The notes below the pieces were generated by a model that was not told the DNA's origin, searched no databases, and saw only the letters and a program-made list of their open reading frames with translations. DNA of 64,000 nt from Platanthera guangdongensis (Eukaryota; Streptophyta; Magnoliopsida; Asparagales; Orchidaceae). Location of the stretch: the NCBI GenBank assembly GCA_039583875.1, contig CM077159.1, positions 1,634,812 to 1,698,811 of the forward strand, given 5' to 3'. Position numbers and translations under genes: made by a program. Below, in pieces: positions 1 through 10,279 of this stretch (the stretch's first letter is position 1; the number at the start of each line of letters is the position of its first letter).

Positions 1-235
1 CTTCACACGCCTGCAAGTGAAGCACTCAGAAACAAATCTGGCTATGTCCTTCTTCATCCCATACCACCAGGCAATCTGCTTTAAATCATGGTACATTTTG
101 GTAGACCCTGGATGGTAGGCAACACTAGATCCGTGGGCTTCTCTGCACACCATATCCCGAATATCTCCAACTGCGGGAATGCGAAACCTGCCACAATCCA
201 TGAAGGTTCTGCCACTGCCAAGCTACTCTGCGAAA
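1..235 (-). pseudogene. Gyp1 integrase, N-terminal zinc-binding part (edge of window)
   Basis: Read on the minus strand in a frame shifted from the RT-RNase H frame, this stretch gives the HHCC zinc-binding domain of a Ty3/gypsy integrase. One histidine lies in [12 protein letters not shown] and the next in [12 protein letters not shown], followed by a WWYGMKKDI block and the paired cysteines of ECFTCRRVK. The domain normally binds zinc and helps integrase multimerise on LTR ends. A frameshift around 230-240 separates it from the upstream reading frame, and the catalytic core lies outside the window. Confidence 0.8.
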
Positions 236-1568
236 CGCAGCTTCCTACAGAAATGTCCATCAAAAGAAACTCTTCCACAGGACGCTCGGCGGAGAGATTG
301 AAAATCTTTCCTGACTTCCGACTTAGGGCATCGGCCACCACATTCGCCTTACCCGGATGATACTGGATTTCAACATCATAGTCGGCCACGTACTCCAACC
401 ACCGCCGCTGGCGCAGATTCAACTCTTTCTGAGTGAAGACATACTTCAAGCTCTTATGATCCGTGAAAATCTTGCACTGCGCGCCATACAGCAAATACAT
501 CCACAATTTCAACGCATAGATCACAGCTGCAAACTCCAGGTCATGCGTAGGGTAATTTCTCTCATGAGTCTTTAGCTGCCTCGACCCGTACGCAATCACC
601 TTCCCGCCCTGCATCAAAACGCAGCCCAGTCCGACGTGCGACGCATCCACAAATATATCATACTCACTATCTTCAGTAGGCAAAGATAAAACTGGAGCTG
701 AACATAACCTTCTTTTGAATTCCTCAAAAGCCTCCTCACACTTGCTATCCCATATGAAGGCTGCATTCTTCTGCGTCAACCTGGTCAACGGCGCAGACAA
801 AGTAGAGAATCCCTCTACGAATCTCCTATAATATCCAGCCAAGCCCAAGAAGCTTCTGATATCTTTGGGAGAAACAGGCCTCGCCCATTCCATAACAGCA
901 GCTATCTTTTCTGGGTCCACTGATATTCCCTCCTTATTCACCATGTGGCCGAGAAAAGAGACTTGAGGTAACCAAAATTCGCATTTGCTTAGCTTGGCGT
1001 ATAGCTTATGGTCTCTCAGAGTCGTCAAGACTAGTCGTAAATGCCGATCATGCTCCTCCGCATTCTTAGAATACCCCAAAACATCGTCTATAAAGACAAT
1101 CACAAACTTTTCCAGGAAGTCCTTGAAAACTCTGTTCATCAGATCCATAAAAGCTGAGGGCGCATTAGTCAAACCAAATGACATAACCAAAAACTCAAAA
1201 TGCCCATGACGAGAGCGGAACGCCGTCCGCAGAACATCTGACTCCCGAATCCTCAACTGGTGATAGCCCGATCGAAGATCTATCTTGGAAAACACGGCAC
1301 TACCACGCAGTTGGTCAAACAGATCGTCAATCCGAGGCAAAGGGTACCTGTTCTTAATAGTAACCTTGTTCAGTTCTCTATAGTCGATGCATAGCCTCAT
1401 CGACCCATCCTTTTTTTTAACGAACAGCACTGGAGCACCCCATGGTGAGGAACTCGGCCTAATGAACCCTTTTGCCAACATCTCATCCAGCTGCATTCGC
1501 AACTCTTCCAGCTCTCGCGGGGCCATCCGGTACGGCGCCTTGGCAATAGGACGCGTGCCTGACTCCAA
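81..1568 (-). pseudogene. Gyp1 reverse transcriptase and RNase H
   Basis: A 495-residue open frame with the RT core of a chromovirus pol: [10 protein letters not shown] near the start, the [13 protein letters not shown] block, [19 protein letters not shown] and the catalytic FIDD motif. The residues after the motif are VLGYS, where most relatives have ILVYS. RNase H follows with [29 protein letters not shown] and ADALSRK. The last 70 or so residues are out of frame: the real frame ([14 protein letters not shown]) continues in another register into the integrase. A one-base deletion near 1569 also cuts it from the protease linker. RT-RH copies the element RNA into DNA inside the virus-like particle. 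Confidence 0.88.
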
Positions 1569-1570
1569 AT

Positions 1571-2151
1571 CTATAGCAACTCGACATCTCGATCGGGTGG
1601 AAGACCGGGAAGATGATCAGGAAACACATCAGAGAAGTCACACACCACAGGGATCTCTTGCAAACACGGCACTCTAACAACAGCCCCTATCAGAGAGACC
1701 ACACAGGCAGAACAACCAGAATCAAGCAACTTCCGAGCACGCACTGCAGAAATGACTGGAGGCTCCTGGAGAGAATACCCATAAATGCTCCCTGGCTGAC
1801 CGTTGTTCTTGACGAAGTCCAAGCGCTTACCCTTGCACTGGATCAAAGCATCGTACCTTACAACCAGTCCATGCCCAAGATAACATCGAAGTCCTCCAGG
1901 TCAATCACCTTCAGATCTGCCTTGGCTAGAAAATCCCCCAACAAAATCGGACAATCCAGGACACCCAGGTCCGTAACCATAGAGTCACCAGAGGGGAACT
2001 TAACGCAAAAGGCACCACCAACACGATCTAGGCCCAGACCGAACCGCTCCACGAAGGCTCTAGCCACAAGCGAGTGGGTAGCGCCTGAATCGAAGAGAAC
2101 GCGCGCCCAGCGGTTCTTTACCTTAAATCGTCCTACTAATACCGCGCGCAT
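1571..2151 (-). pseudogene. Gyp1 aspartic protease and linker
   Basis: Two frames (1858-2151 and 1571-1846) make up the retropepsin. The active-site motif is LFDSGATHSLVA and the second conserved block is DVILGMDWL. Immediately after DWL a one-base deletion creates a TAA stop; the next frame continues with the expected post-protease linker (IQCKGKRLDF, then [18 protein letters not shown], which in these elements leads into RT). The protease would cut the gag-pol polyprotein. Its first codon, an ATG at 2151, lies directly after a 3' splice-site-like CTTAG. Confidence 0.82.
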
Positions 2152-2236
2152 CTAAGGTAACAAATGCAAAAATGAAAACTATAACCAGAAAGGGATCATA
2201 ACGAAACGACTGAGGAGAAGTCAAACCTGAGATAAC
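2152..2236 (-). other. Possible gag-protease intron of Gyp1
   Basis: On the minus strand an 85-bp T-rich stretch lies between the gag stop codon and the protease ATG. It starts GTTATC and ends TTTGTTACCTTAG. Removing it would put gag and protease in one frame, except that the last gag codon is TAG; an ancestral CAG followed by GT would be a normal exon end, and a single C-to-T change would give the present TAG. The same position carries a better intron in Gyp3 and Gyp5. Confidence 0.4.
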
Positions 2237-3163
2237 CTAGGTCGAAGTCTGCGCTTCGTCTGCCGAAAGCACATTCAGCTTCCCCTTTCCTCTATCTAAC
2301 TGCTGAGGCGGTGGTAAGGCTTGGAGGAGTAATGGCTGCAAAATAGGCTGGGACTGCGGGCACTTTGCCTTGAGATGACCCTTCTGCCCACACTGAAAAC
2401 AGACCTTATACTTTAACCAGCAACGGGCAGCCTCATGCCCCTTCCTACCACAAAAGGCACACACCAAGTCTCCTTTGGGGGCACCCTGAATCGTGTTCAC
2501 CTGTTCCTTTTTTTTGTGATCCCGACCTTTTGAAACACCCTCCAAGGGGTGGCCTGGACGGCCACAGAAACTACAACCCCCTTTGTTTTTCTTCCTCGAG
2601 ACAACATCAGGTTCCTGAGGGATCTCCCCTTTACTGGACTTCCGCTTATCCTTCCTCAACCGCTGGCCTCTATTCTTGGCATTCTCAAAGGCCTCAACTC
2701 TCAAGGCAGCTTCAACCGCGCTGGCATAACTGATTGCTCCGCAAGCATTTACTAACTGCTGAATGTCGCTTCTTAGTCCACCCAGAAATTGCTTAACTCG
2801 ATCTGCTTCAACACTCCCCAAACCAGGAGCAATCTGACTCAACTTATTAGACTCAATCTCATGCTCATCACCTGTAAGTTCCCTCTGCTTCAAATGAAGG
2901 AAGTCATGCATCAACCGGTCCCTCTCGACTGAAGGCAGAAACTTACTCAACAGCATCGACTTAAATGACTCCCAAGAGCATCCTGCTATCACTGTCACAA
3001 GCGATTGAATCTGAGCCTGCATAGCCACCACCTGCCTCGATAAGGTCTCATTACTCTGCCGCAGGTTTTCTACCAATGCCTCGCTATGCGCTCCTGACGT
3101 CTCACCCTCGGATTGGGGGGTCGACCTCGTTGCAGGACGTCTCGCCATCCTATAATCGCACAA
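2237..3163 (-). pseudogene. Gyp1 gag, shortened
   Basis: A 308-residue frame. It starts with a short basic segment and a coiled-coil-like stretch (ENLRQSNETLSRQVVAMQAQ), then jumps into the second half of the retrotransposon capsid domain (WESFKSMLLSKFLPSVERDR). About 80-100 residues of capsid seem to be missing between them, because families of this type have a longer block before the SFK...FLP motif. The C-terminal half has three zinc-knuckle-like motifs: CSFCGRPGH, with the last cysteine lost, then the complete CAFCGRKGHEAARC and CFQCGQKGHLKAKC. Gag packages the element RNA. The shortened capsid makes function unlikely. Confidence 0.8.
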
Positions 3164-3823
3164 GCCTTAGACAAAACTTAGCCCAACAGCTAGAACAAGA
3201 CTACCCGGTACAGACAAACACACTTAAATATGAACTTCAACTGCTAAACTTGCTCCGGGAGTTGTTTTATCATGATGATGTTATGCTTAACCTAAGATGG
3301 TTCACCACCATCATACTAACTCATGTGCCTAAACCATGAATGCATGTATTTGTATTCGTTTTGACTCAAAACCATGTGTGTACATATGTCATCTTGCAAA
3401 TCTTTAGCTTAACACGTTGTGCTTATGAATGTTATGCTATGCATGATGTGCTATGCATTCTAAAAAAAAGGCCTTAATGCATGCCATGGGCGGCGTACAC
3501 ATGAAAATGTTATGCATCCCATACTACATAACATTCCCATGCAACAAAAAAAAGAAAACGTGCTAGCCGCATTCATGTGGTGAGGTTATGCATCCCATAC
3601 TACATAACCCTCACATGTTGCCTCCTATGGTGGATCCATATACAAACACATATTATGCATCCCATACTACATAATATGCCCCGTATACTTCTTTATGCTT
3701 ATGAGTGTAGTGTTCGTGCTTTAGCCAAGACGTGCTGATTACATATCGGTGTGTGTATGGTATGATGCTAACCACTAATGCAAACAAGGGGAAAGGTTGC
3801 CCGACCATTTGTCAAGCAACCTC
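3164..3823 (-). other. Gyp1 untranslated leader between primer-binding site and gag
   Basis: This 660-bp leader has no convincing reading frame. It holds three related hairpins (separate entry) and runs of A on the plus strand near 3460 and 3548. In retroelements this part of the RNA usually carries packaging and dimerisation signals. Confidence 0.7.
3506..3678 (-). repeat. Three hairpins with an identical loop and different stems
   Basis: Copies at 3506-3535, 3584-3609 and 3649-3678. On the plus strand each has the same 12-base centre, CATCCCATACTA, between inverted arms. The arms differ but remain complementary: ATGTTATG with CATAACAT, GGTTATG with CATAACC, and ATATTATG with CATAATAT. The middle copy can be extended by CATGTG (3574-3579) with CACATG (3612-3617). 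A fixed loop with compensated stem changes points to selection on structure. Confidence 0.85.
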
Positions 3824-3835
3824 CCTCTGATACCA
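3824..3835 (-). other. Gyp1 primer-binding site
   Basis: On the minus strand TGGTATCAGAGG lies two bases after the end of the 5' LTR. It matches the start of the usual plant initiator-Met tRNA site (TGGTATCAGAGC) except at the last base, and it fixes the element's orientation. Confidence 0.9.
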
Positions 3836-3837
3836 AC

Positions 3838-6800
3838 TGTCACAACCCGCATTTTCTCAACGATAAAATCGTATCAGAGCAAGAGAAAACACGTGCCGTG
3901 ATGCCACGCCGTGCAGGGGATAACTGCACGCGCTCAGGCAAAACTCCAGATCTTAGTTTTAAGGAAAATCGTTGATTAATTATGAAAGAAAAGCAGTTAT
4001 GTTGATTGGCAGTATCCCTCGGCATGGTGGATCAGCTAGTCCACAATTAAAAGTATAAGTATACGCAGCAGAAAATAGTTTGGTTCAATTAAGTTGACAC
4101 CCTAGTGAGCATAAGTGTCCCCGAGGGACAACTCATGGTATGCACAACTCTAATGTGAATATAATAGATATAAAAAGGTAATCTTTTTACGCTAAGGAAA
4201 TGTAGTGTCTTTGTTTTATAATTATGCTATGCATGATATACTTATAATAATGCTTTTAGGGTTTAAAAATATCTAACATGCAACCTAGCATAAATCCTTC
4301 CCAGAAGCAAGTAAACAACCACTAAAAGGCAAAAACAGCAGTTTAAGTTCATTCCCAGCATCGCAAGAAGCCACCAGTGGGCGCCAACAACCTGACACGA
4401 ACCCACTGGTGAGTATGTATGTCTATACAGAAAAGGAAAGAACTACCTCACAAAATCGGGATCAGCTGTCTCAGCTACCCAAGAGGCCACAAACCAGCCC
4501 CTCCAAAAGAACTAGCCGCTGAACCGGCTACAACCTGGACCTAAGGCATTCAAGAAAAGAACACCTCAGCAAGGAAATAATCAAAAGTGCAAATAAAGCA
4601 TTAGAGTTAAGAGCAAAAAGGAGGGTTTACCAACCCGACAACAAGCTGCTATAAGCAAAAGAAAGAGCATGGCAGTAAGAAAAGAGCACTGTCTAAAGCA
4701 CAGCAAAGCACACCAAGTGAGAGCAACAAAAGCAACATGCTCCACAAAAGAGTCTAACATTCCTAATACGTGGGTAAGTGGCAGTGGCCAAAATATGGAT
4801 CTGAATTCATAACCAGAATCAGATCCAAAAAGGGCTAAGGGGTCGCCAGTGGCAGCTTTAGGGTCCCACACCAACCCAAACCAGGGCAAACAGGTCGTGG
4901 CCACAGCTCTCCACATCAATATCCGCCCCTCTTAGAGGCCACTAAACATCGCACCACCTGCCACAACCCAAGAGTCGGCAAGCAAAAATTTGCCGAACAC
5001 CCAATACCACCCCCCTAAAGGAAGGGAAAAGTCACACTAACGATCCTAAGGTACACAAGAACTCAAGACAGAAATGTCGAGCCCACTCGACGCAGCGTTG
5101 AATAAACTCCACACACCTAACGCCTAAAAATACTTAGCCGCAAGTCCTAAGCTAGGTGACGGCGTGGAGTGAGCTCGGCTCACTCGACGCTGTCAGCGCC
5201 TTCCACTTAGGGTAAACGTAAGTTTTGCTAAAATCGCAGCCTAAGCCCTCTCATGCGCGAAAACAGAGAGTTGGAGATTTAATCCCAACCCACCGTTCCG
5301 TCCTAACTACTCGGAGCTACCGCAACTAACCCTAAACTGCAACTAACAAAAACCTCACCCTAACTCTATCTACCCACTGGACACTAAACATCCGACAAAA
5401 GAGAACATTGATTAAAATTCCAGAAAAAGAAATAAAGAGTCAGCACTTGATTAGAAGCTTGAAGAAACAATTCAACCTGCTGCCCTAGGGAGGAAAAAAA
5501 AGACAAAGAGAACAGAGCTTTACAGAAGAAATAAAAAGATCAAGGGTTAGAAATAAATTTGGCAAGGGCAAGGGGCCACTTGCCTCTACCTCTCCGGAAA
5601 AACAAACAACAGCCGCACCACGGCTTGGCTCCGGCGGCAAGATCGGCCACCGAGAAGACCAAAGCTGAAACTTGAGGGAAGAAAGAAATCAGTTAATTAG
5701 AAATTCCTGGAATCGAACCCTAAATCAGGAAAAACTTACATGGAAGGGAAGATCTAGCCGAGAGCAAGCCGAATCCACTATCACACGAGAAAAACGGGCT
5801 CTAACCTTCCCGAAATCGCCGGCCAAAACAACCACCGCCTCCTCTCAAAACCCTTGCGCTGGAAGCTCTCCAGACTCGGGAACGATGAAAAATGAGGAGG
5901 AAAAACAGTTCACGGCAACAAAAGACGATTTCAGGAAAAAAGTACGGAACACGCCCAAGACACGCCCGTGACACGGCCCGACACGCCCGTGTCACGGGGC
6001 GTGTACTCACACACTCGACGAACGTCGATCTCTACTCGACGAAAACACGGGACACGCCCCCCCCCCCCGACACGCCCGTGACACGGCCCGACACGCCCGT
6101 GTCACGGGGCGTGTACTCACGCACCTACCCACTCGACGAAAGTCGATCTCCGCTCGACGAAGCAAGGGACACGCCCTGTGACACGCCCGTGTCACAGGCC
6201 ATGTACCAACTCGAACACCGCCCGACGATCGTGGAGCGCCGATCGTCGAACAAAGAGACACGCCCCAAGGTCACGCCCGTGTTCGACACGACACGCCCGT
6301 GACAGGGCCGTGTTCTCACTAAACACCACCTGACGACCATCGAGCGCAGCTCGACGAATCGAAGGGGGACACGCCCGTGACACGCCTGTGTCACGGCCGT
6401 GTTCCTACAAAAAAACCCTGTCGACCAAAAATTCGTCGACCGGAGAAACGGGAGCTCTACCCGAGCACGACACGCCCTGGGTCACGGGCGTGACCCAGGC
6501 CGTGTCACCCAAACTTACACAGAAAAGAAACCTGCTAACACCTAGCAAACAAGATACAAGGCACCAGCCTACAAGCTCAGGCACAACAGGCCACGCACAG
6601 CACAGCAAACATAACAAACCTGCAGCTAACAAAACAACGCCGAAACGACGCGAAGGCAAACGATCACGGATTTCGACCAAAACTCGCACCGTAGCTAAAC
6701 AACCAAGCCACGAAAACAACGGCGAGGTCGAAAACAACATCCGACGATCGAACACTCGGGCTAACACTTCCTGAAGCCAAAACGCAAGCATTTCCCTAAG

Positions 6801-6984
6801 AGGCCCAACCGAGTCACCAAAACAGACTCCGGCTAGCTGGGGAAACTTGCCAACTGGCTACAACCAGGCTACACAAGGAACCTACAGAGCTAGGACCGCA
6901 CTCTATAACGGCGAAGGGCCGGAAAACGTCATCGTAACGCCAATCCACAATCAAACAAAACACAGAAAAACCGGGGGTGTTACA
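3838..6984 (-). repeat. Gyp1 5' LTR (3,147 bp)
   Basis: Bounded on the minus strand by TGTAACACCCCC (at 6984) and GGTTGTGACA (at 3838), next to the primer-binding site. The other LTR lies outside the window, so the length cannot be checked against a partner. It contains no coding frame I would support. The small frames at 4581-4919 and 5672-6800 have no recognisable domain. The U3 side (near 6984) holds a palindrome-rich array at 5941-6510. Confidence 0.87.
5941..6510. repeat. Palindromic ACACGGGCGTGT-type array in the Gyp1 LTR
   Basis: Repeated CACGCCCGTG and GTGTCACGGGGCGTG blocks alternate with CGACGAACGTCG and CGATCGTCG-type palindromes. One unit of roughly 105-110 bp is present twice in a row (about 5948-6053 and 6054-6168), with looser copies to 6510. 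A run of C lies at 6059-6068. The same core motif occurs in the LTRs of Gyp4, Gyp5 and Gyp6. Confidence 0.8.
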
Positions 6985-7574
6985 CGTAGGAGTCAACACT
7001 TCCACAACACGGGTTGCACCCAACCCTTACAACTAGGAACCAACGTTCTTTTACAACAGAAATAAAACTAGAATGTACAAGAAATACAAACTACGTTTGG
7101 AGACTAAGGTGTCCCTCTTCTTAGATGATGTGTTCTTGAAGTCCACGAAGAGTACACAACCCTACATCCCTCTTGGAGAGGATCTCCCCGGAACCGGCGG
7201 CGGCAACATGGGCGGCGGCTAGGTTCACGGGATCGGCGGCGACAACGACGTGCGGCTGCTGTACTCTGGAGATCCAAACTTCGTAGCAAAGCAAGCTAGG
7301 TCTTCCAACGGTCACACTAGGATCAATCGTCTCGATCGATTCGGACGGGGAAGGTTTTCCCGATCAACAAATCAAGAGACAAAGGATCTCCGGTTAGACA
7401 CGTGAGACGCTAAGCTAGGCTAAGCTTCTGTCGACGGGAGATCTGGGAGAAACCACGATCAACACCGGCGAATCAACTAGCACGAGCGGCGACGGAGGCG
7501 GCGGAGCAGTTTCGCGATTTTAGGTTAAGATCGGCTCGACTTCTTTCTGTGTATCTACTGTTCAAAAAATACCC

Positions 7575-7584
7575 GTATATATAC
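7575..7584 (-). promoter_or_regulatory. TATA box of the Cop2 LTR
   Basis: GTATATATAC is conserved with the same spacing in Cop3 (62128-62138) and lies downstream of the palindrome array in the LTR orientation, as expected for the U3 promoter. Confidence 0.6.
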
Positions 7585-7705
7585 TGTAGACACTTTCAAT
7601 ATGACCGTTGTGGGTCCCACAAGTAGAAACCCGAAATCCGGTTCAAAATAGTGCCAGCGGCAGAATCCGGTTCAGGGAGTTCCAGAAAAATGCCCAAGTC
7701 AAAAT

Positions 7706-7979
7706 CGGCGAGAATCACCTGTGATTCTCGTCGAATCGTCGAGAATCAAGGGTGATTCTCGACGATTCGGAGAGAATCACAAAGTGATTCTCGACGATCC
7801 GTCGAGAATCAAAGTGATTCTCGTCGATCCGTCGAGAATCACAAAGTGATTCTCGTCGAATCTGACTTCATTGCACTCTGATTTAGCCAGCGAGAATCAG
7901 CCAGTGATTCTCATCGATTCGGCGAGAATCACTAGTGATTCTTGCCGAATCGGCGAGAATCACTTGGTGATTCTCGTCG
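7706..7979. repeat. Eight CGAGAATCAC / GTGATTCTCG hairpin units in the Cop2 LTR
   Basis: Eight imperfect inverted-repeat units of about 30-35 bp, five between 7706 and 7858 and three between 7888 and 7979. Each has AGAATCAC facing GTGATTCT across 2-6 bases, separated by TCGTCGA-type linkers that are themselves near-palindromic. Three units of the same kind remain in the truncated Cop3 LTR (about 61918-61990). Confidence 0.88.
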
Positions 7980-8121
7980 ATTCTTACTTAGATGATTTTT
8001 CATCTTTCCATCCAAGAGCTGCTCCTTGACCCATCCTTGCTCCTTGTCTGCTCTTGCCTTAACACAGCCCTGTACGTGAAATTAAGTACACTCCAATAGA
8101 GAGAGTACACGTAGGCCAACA

Positions 8122-8311
8122 CACTGATCTGCTCAACGAGGGATTACGTCGTGCAGACCCGTGTATATTGACCTACTGCACCCTGCCATTGGTGTGCACT
8201 TAGCGTGGAATAACTGCAAGCACAACTTGAAATATTTTGTCAAAAACATTGCTTATTTACCTTATCTTGTTCAGGGGCTTCTTCAAATCAGGTACGTTGT
8301 GGATACAATAC
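8122..8311. other. Unassigned 190-bp stretch
   Basis: This lies between the start of the Cop2 LTR and the first recognisable Cop1 gag codons. I see no match to the other elements in the window and no domain in the short frames. It may be degraded Cop1 sequence or a remnant of another insertion. Confidence 0.5.
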
Positions 8312-10080
8312 CCAACATGGGACAACAAGATATATGCAATAAGGGAGTTTGAAAAGATAGCTGAGACTGATCCTCAGAACCTCTTCGGTAAGATGATGTC
8401 TTATGAGCTTCAAAAAATACTACAAAGGCTGAAGAAGTGGGAAGCAGCTGCTCATTGAATGAGAAGTCTGTCACACTAAAGGTAGACAGCTCAAGGAAGG
8501 TCAAAGCTGCATCACCTGCTCCTGTACAGGAATTAAGTGAAGAAGAAGACTCAATGCCGAGCACCTCGGGCTCAGAACTTTTAGATGGAGAGTTCTCTTT
8601 ACTCTCTAGTCAGTTCAAAAAGTTCCTAAGTAAGAAGAAGAAGTGGAAAGGCAAAGCTTTTCCTCCAGAAGATCATGTCACAATGTTGATCGTCATAAGA
8701 AAGGCTCAAGTAGCCACGACATGTATAACTCTAAACAGAACAAACATATTTCATCTGACATCATTTGTTATTGTTGTAATAAGCCAGGGCACGTAATTGT
8801 TAATTGCCTGCACAAGAAGAAAGAGGGCGGAAGAAGAGAAGAATAGAAGTCCTCGCATAGCAAAAAGAAATCTGAAAGAATCCTAGTAGCCAAGAAGGCC
8901 AAGACTCTCAGTGACTCTGACTCTTCTGAGTTAAGTGAGGGAGAGGAAGCTTACTTTGGGTTGATGGCAAAGACAGACGAGGAAGAAGAACCCCAGTACA
9001 CTGTGAAGGTAAACTCTCACACCCCTCTCTCAGAATCTGATGCTTCATACCATGATCATGAGGACTGCTCTTCTGATGATGAGTCTGAACTCATGATTCA
9101 ATACAAGGAATTAATTAATGCCTACGATAAATTCCATAGACTCAATAGAGCTCAGGCCAAGGTGATCAAATCTCTCAAGGCTGAGGAGAGCACTCTGAGA
9201 GAGGAAGTCGAAAACACAGACTCACTCAGAGAGGAATTCAATGTTGCAATAAATGAATACAATAAAGCTCTCGAGCACCTTAACTTGAAAGAGAAAATCA
9301 TCAAGGAATTGGAAGAACAACATGCAGCTGAAAAGAAGCTGGTTGAAAGCTTGTCCAAGCCCAAAACTATCCTTCCATTTGTTACTGAATTCTCCGCTCA
9401 AGCCAAAGGAACTGGCTTAGGCCATCAGGCTGCTCCTAGTAAATCTTCTAGGAGAAATAAATCTCAGCGAAAGAATAAGGCTGCCAGAAAGGGTTTAGCC
9501 AAGGAAAAGGGGAAAGCTCCTCTAGATCAAACATCATTTAAGAAGGTCATCTTCCCAACAAACGAGTTTGATTTTGATTCATCCTAATCATTTTGTCAAG
9601 CCTACTTATGTAGAGCCTAAGTTATGATACCAAGGATGGACTCTTCCCCGAAACTTTGGTGAATGTGTATTCAAGGCACCTTATGAGGAGATATAAATGA
9701 AGCACTATGGTCCATATGTTCATGGCCATAATATGAAGAAGGAACCAAAGGCCAAGCCAATTGTACCCAAGGATAAGGAAGTGAAAAAGACTTGTGAATA
9801 CCATCATCATGAGGCTTCTGCCTCCAGATAAGCCGCCCCTACAAGACCATACGTTTAAAAGGTCAAGCAGGAGACTTGTAAAAGGTACAACAGGTTTGAC
9901 TATTGGTGTTGCAGTAAAGTTGGTCACTTTACCGTAGATTGTTGGTTTAATCCTAGAAGATTTATAGCTCCTCAAGTTAATAATGTCAGACAGACCACTC
10001 GCAATGTTAACACTCGCAGGGGGAGTGTGCTAACTAGAGACCAAGGACAGAAACAACTTTGGGTTCCTAAGGCAAACTGA
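8312..10080 (+). pseudogene. Cop1 gag, broken
   Basis: Starts mid-domain with WDNKIYAIREFEK and DPQNLFGKMMSYEL, which align with Cop3 gag (WDTKICAIREFGR, DPQILFGKLMSYEF). Shifted frames carry an acidic-basic stretch (LSEEEDSMPSTSGSELLDGE, then QFKKFLSKKKKW) and a zinc knuckle CYCCNKPGHVIVNC near 8770. The frame 8961-9587 (208 residues) is a long coiled coil rich in E, K and L (about residues 50-125), then a basic tail. A second knuckle, CCSKVGHFTVDC, lies near 9905. A coiled coil behind the knuckle is typical of SIRE-type gag. Confidence 0.78.
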
Positions 10081-10102
10081 TTTGTGAATGTAAGTATGTC
10101 GA

Positions 10103-10168
10103 AAGGCCAACAAAATGAATATCTGGTATTTGGATAGTGGATGCTTTCACCTCATGACCGAGAATATA
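10103..10168 (+). pseudogene. Cop1 protease start, interrupted by Gyp2
   Basis: The frame reads NIWYLDSGCFHLMTENI and stops where the Gyp2 LTR begins. WYLDSGCSRHMTG is the usual active-site region of SIRE and other copia proteases, so D-S-G is visible here. The expected continuation appears after Gyp2 as TEAFSKSTL (19033 on). Confidence 0.8.
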
Positions 10169-10279
10169 TGTAACGCCCCGAAACTCAAAAGAGCGATGGG
10201 AGGCATTTTGGGCCAAATTTGTTATTTGGCAGGGGGTACACGGCCAGGGACACTGGCGTGTCCCAGGGCGTGTCGTGTT

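Larger units (their letters stand above)
1..6984 (-). mobile_element. Gyp1: Ty3/gypsy chromovirus-type LTR retrotransposon, partial
   Basis: A minus-strand element read from its 5' LTR (3838-6984) through a primer-binding site, leader, gag, protease, RT-RNase H and the first part of integrase, where the window starts. The order PR-RT-RH-INT is that of Ty3/gypsy. The LTR begins TGTAACACCCCC and ends GGTTGTGACA on the minus strand. The base run just outside the LTR (6985-6989, CGTAG) should be one copy of the target-site duplication; the other lies beyond the window. It is inserted in a copia LTR (Cop2). At least three single-base frameshifts in pol show that this copy is dead. Confidence 0.93.
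6985..8121 (-). repeat. Cop2: fragment of a SIRE-like copia LTR
   Basis: Read on the minus strand, about 850 bp match the Cop3 LTR (61905 to about 62740) almost throughout, including the TATA region and the final GTGTTGACTCCTACG. The fragment starts TGTTGGCC at 8121 and is cut at 6985 by Gyp1; the remaining LTR end, about 260 bp by comparison with Cop3, must lie left of the window. The full LTR would be about 1.4 kb. Confidence 0.85.

Noticed and set aside
4581..4919. 112-residue frame with hydrophobic C-terminus
   Set aside because: It lies in the Gyp1 LTR and has no recognisable motif. The hydrophobicity follows from T-rich sequence on that strand.
7706..7979. CRISPR-like array (repeats with short spacers)
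   Set aside because: The units are degenerate, have no unique constant-length spacers, and lie in a copia LTR in a plant genome; the linkers are themselves near-repeats and no cas genes are present.
10169..10173. Clean target-site duplication for Gyp2
   Set aside because: The flanks AATATA and ACAGAA do not match over five bases, so I do not claim one although the insertion itself is certain.
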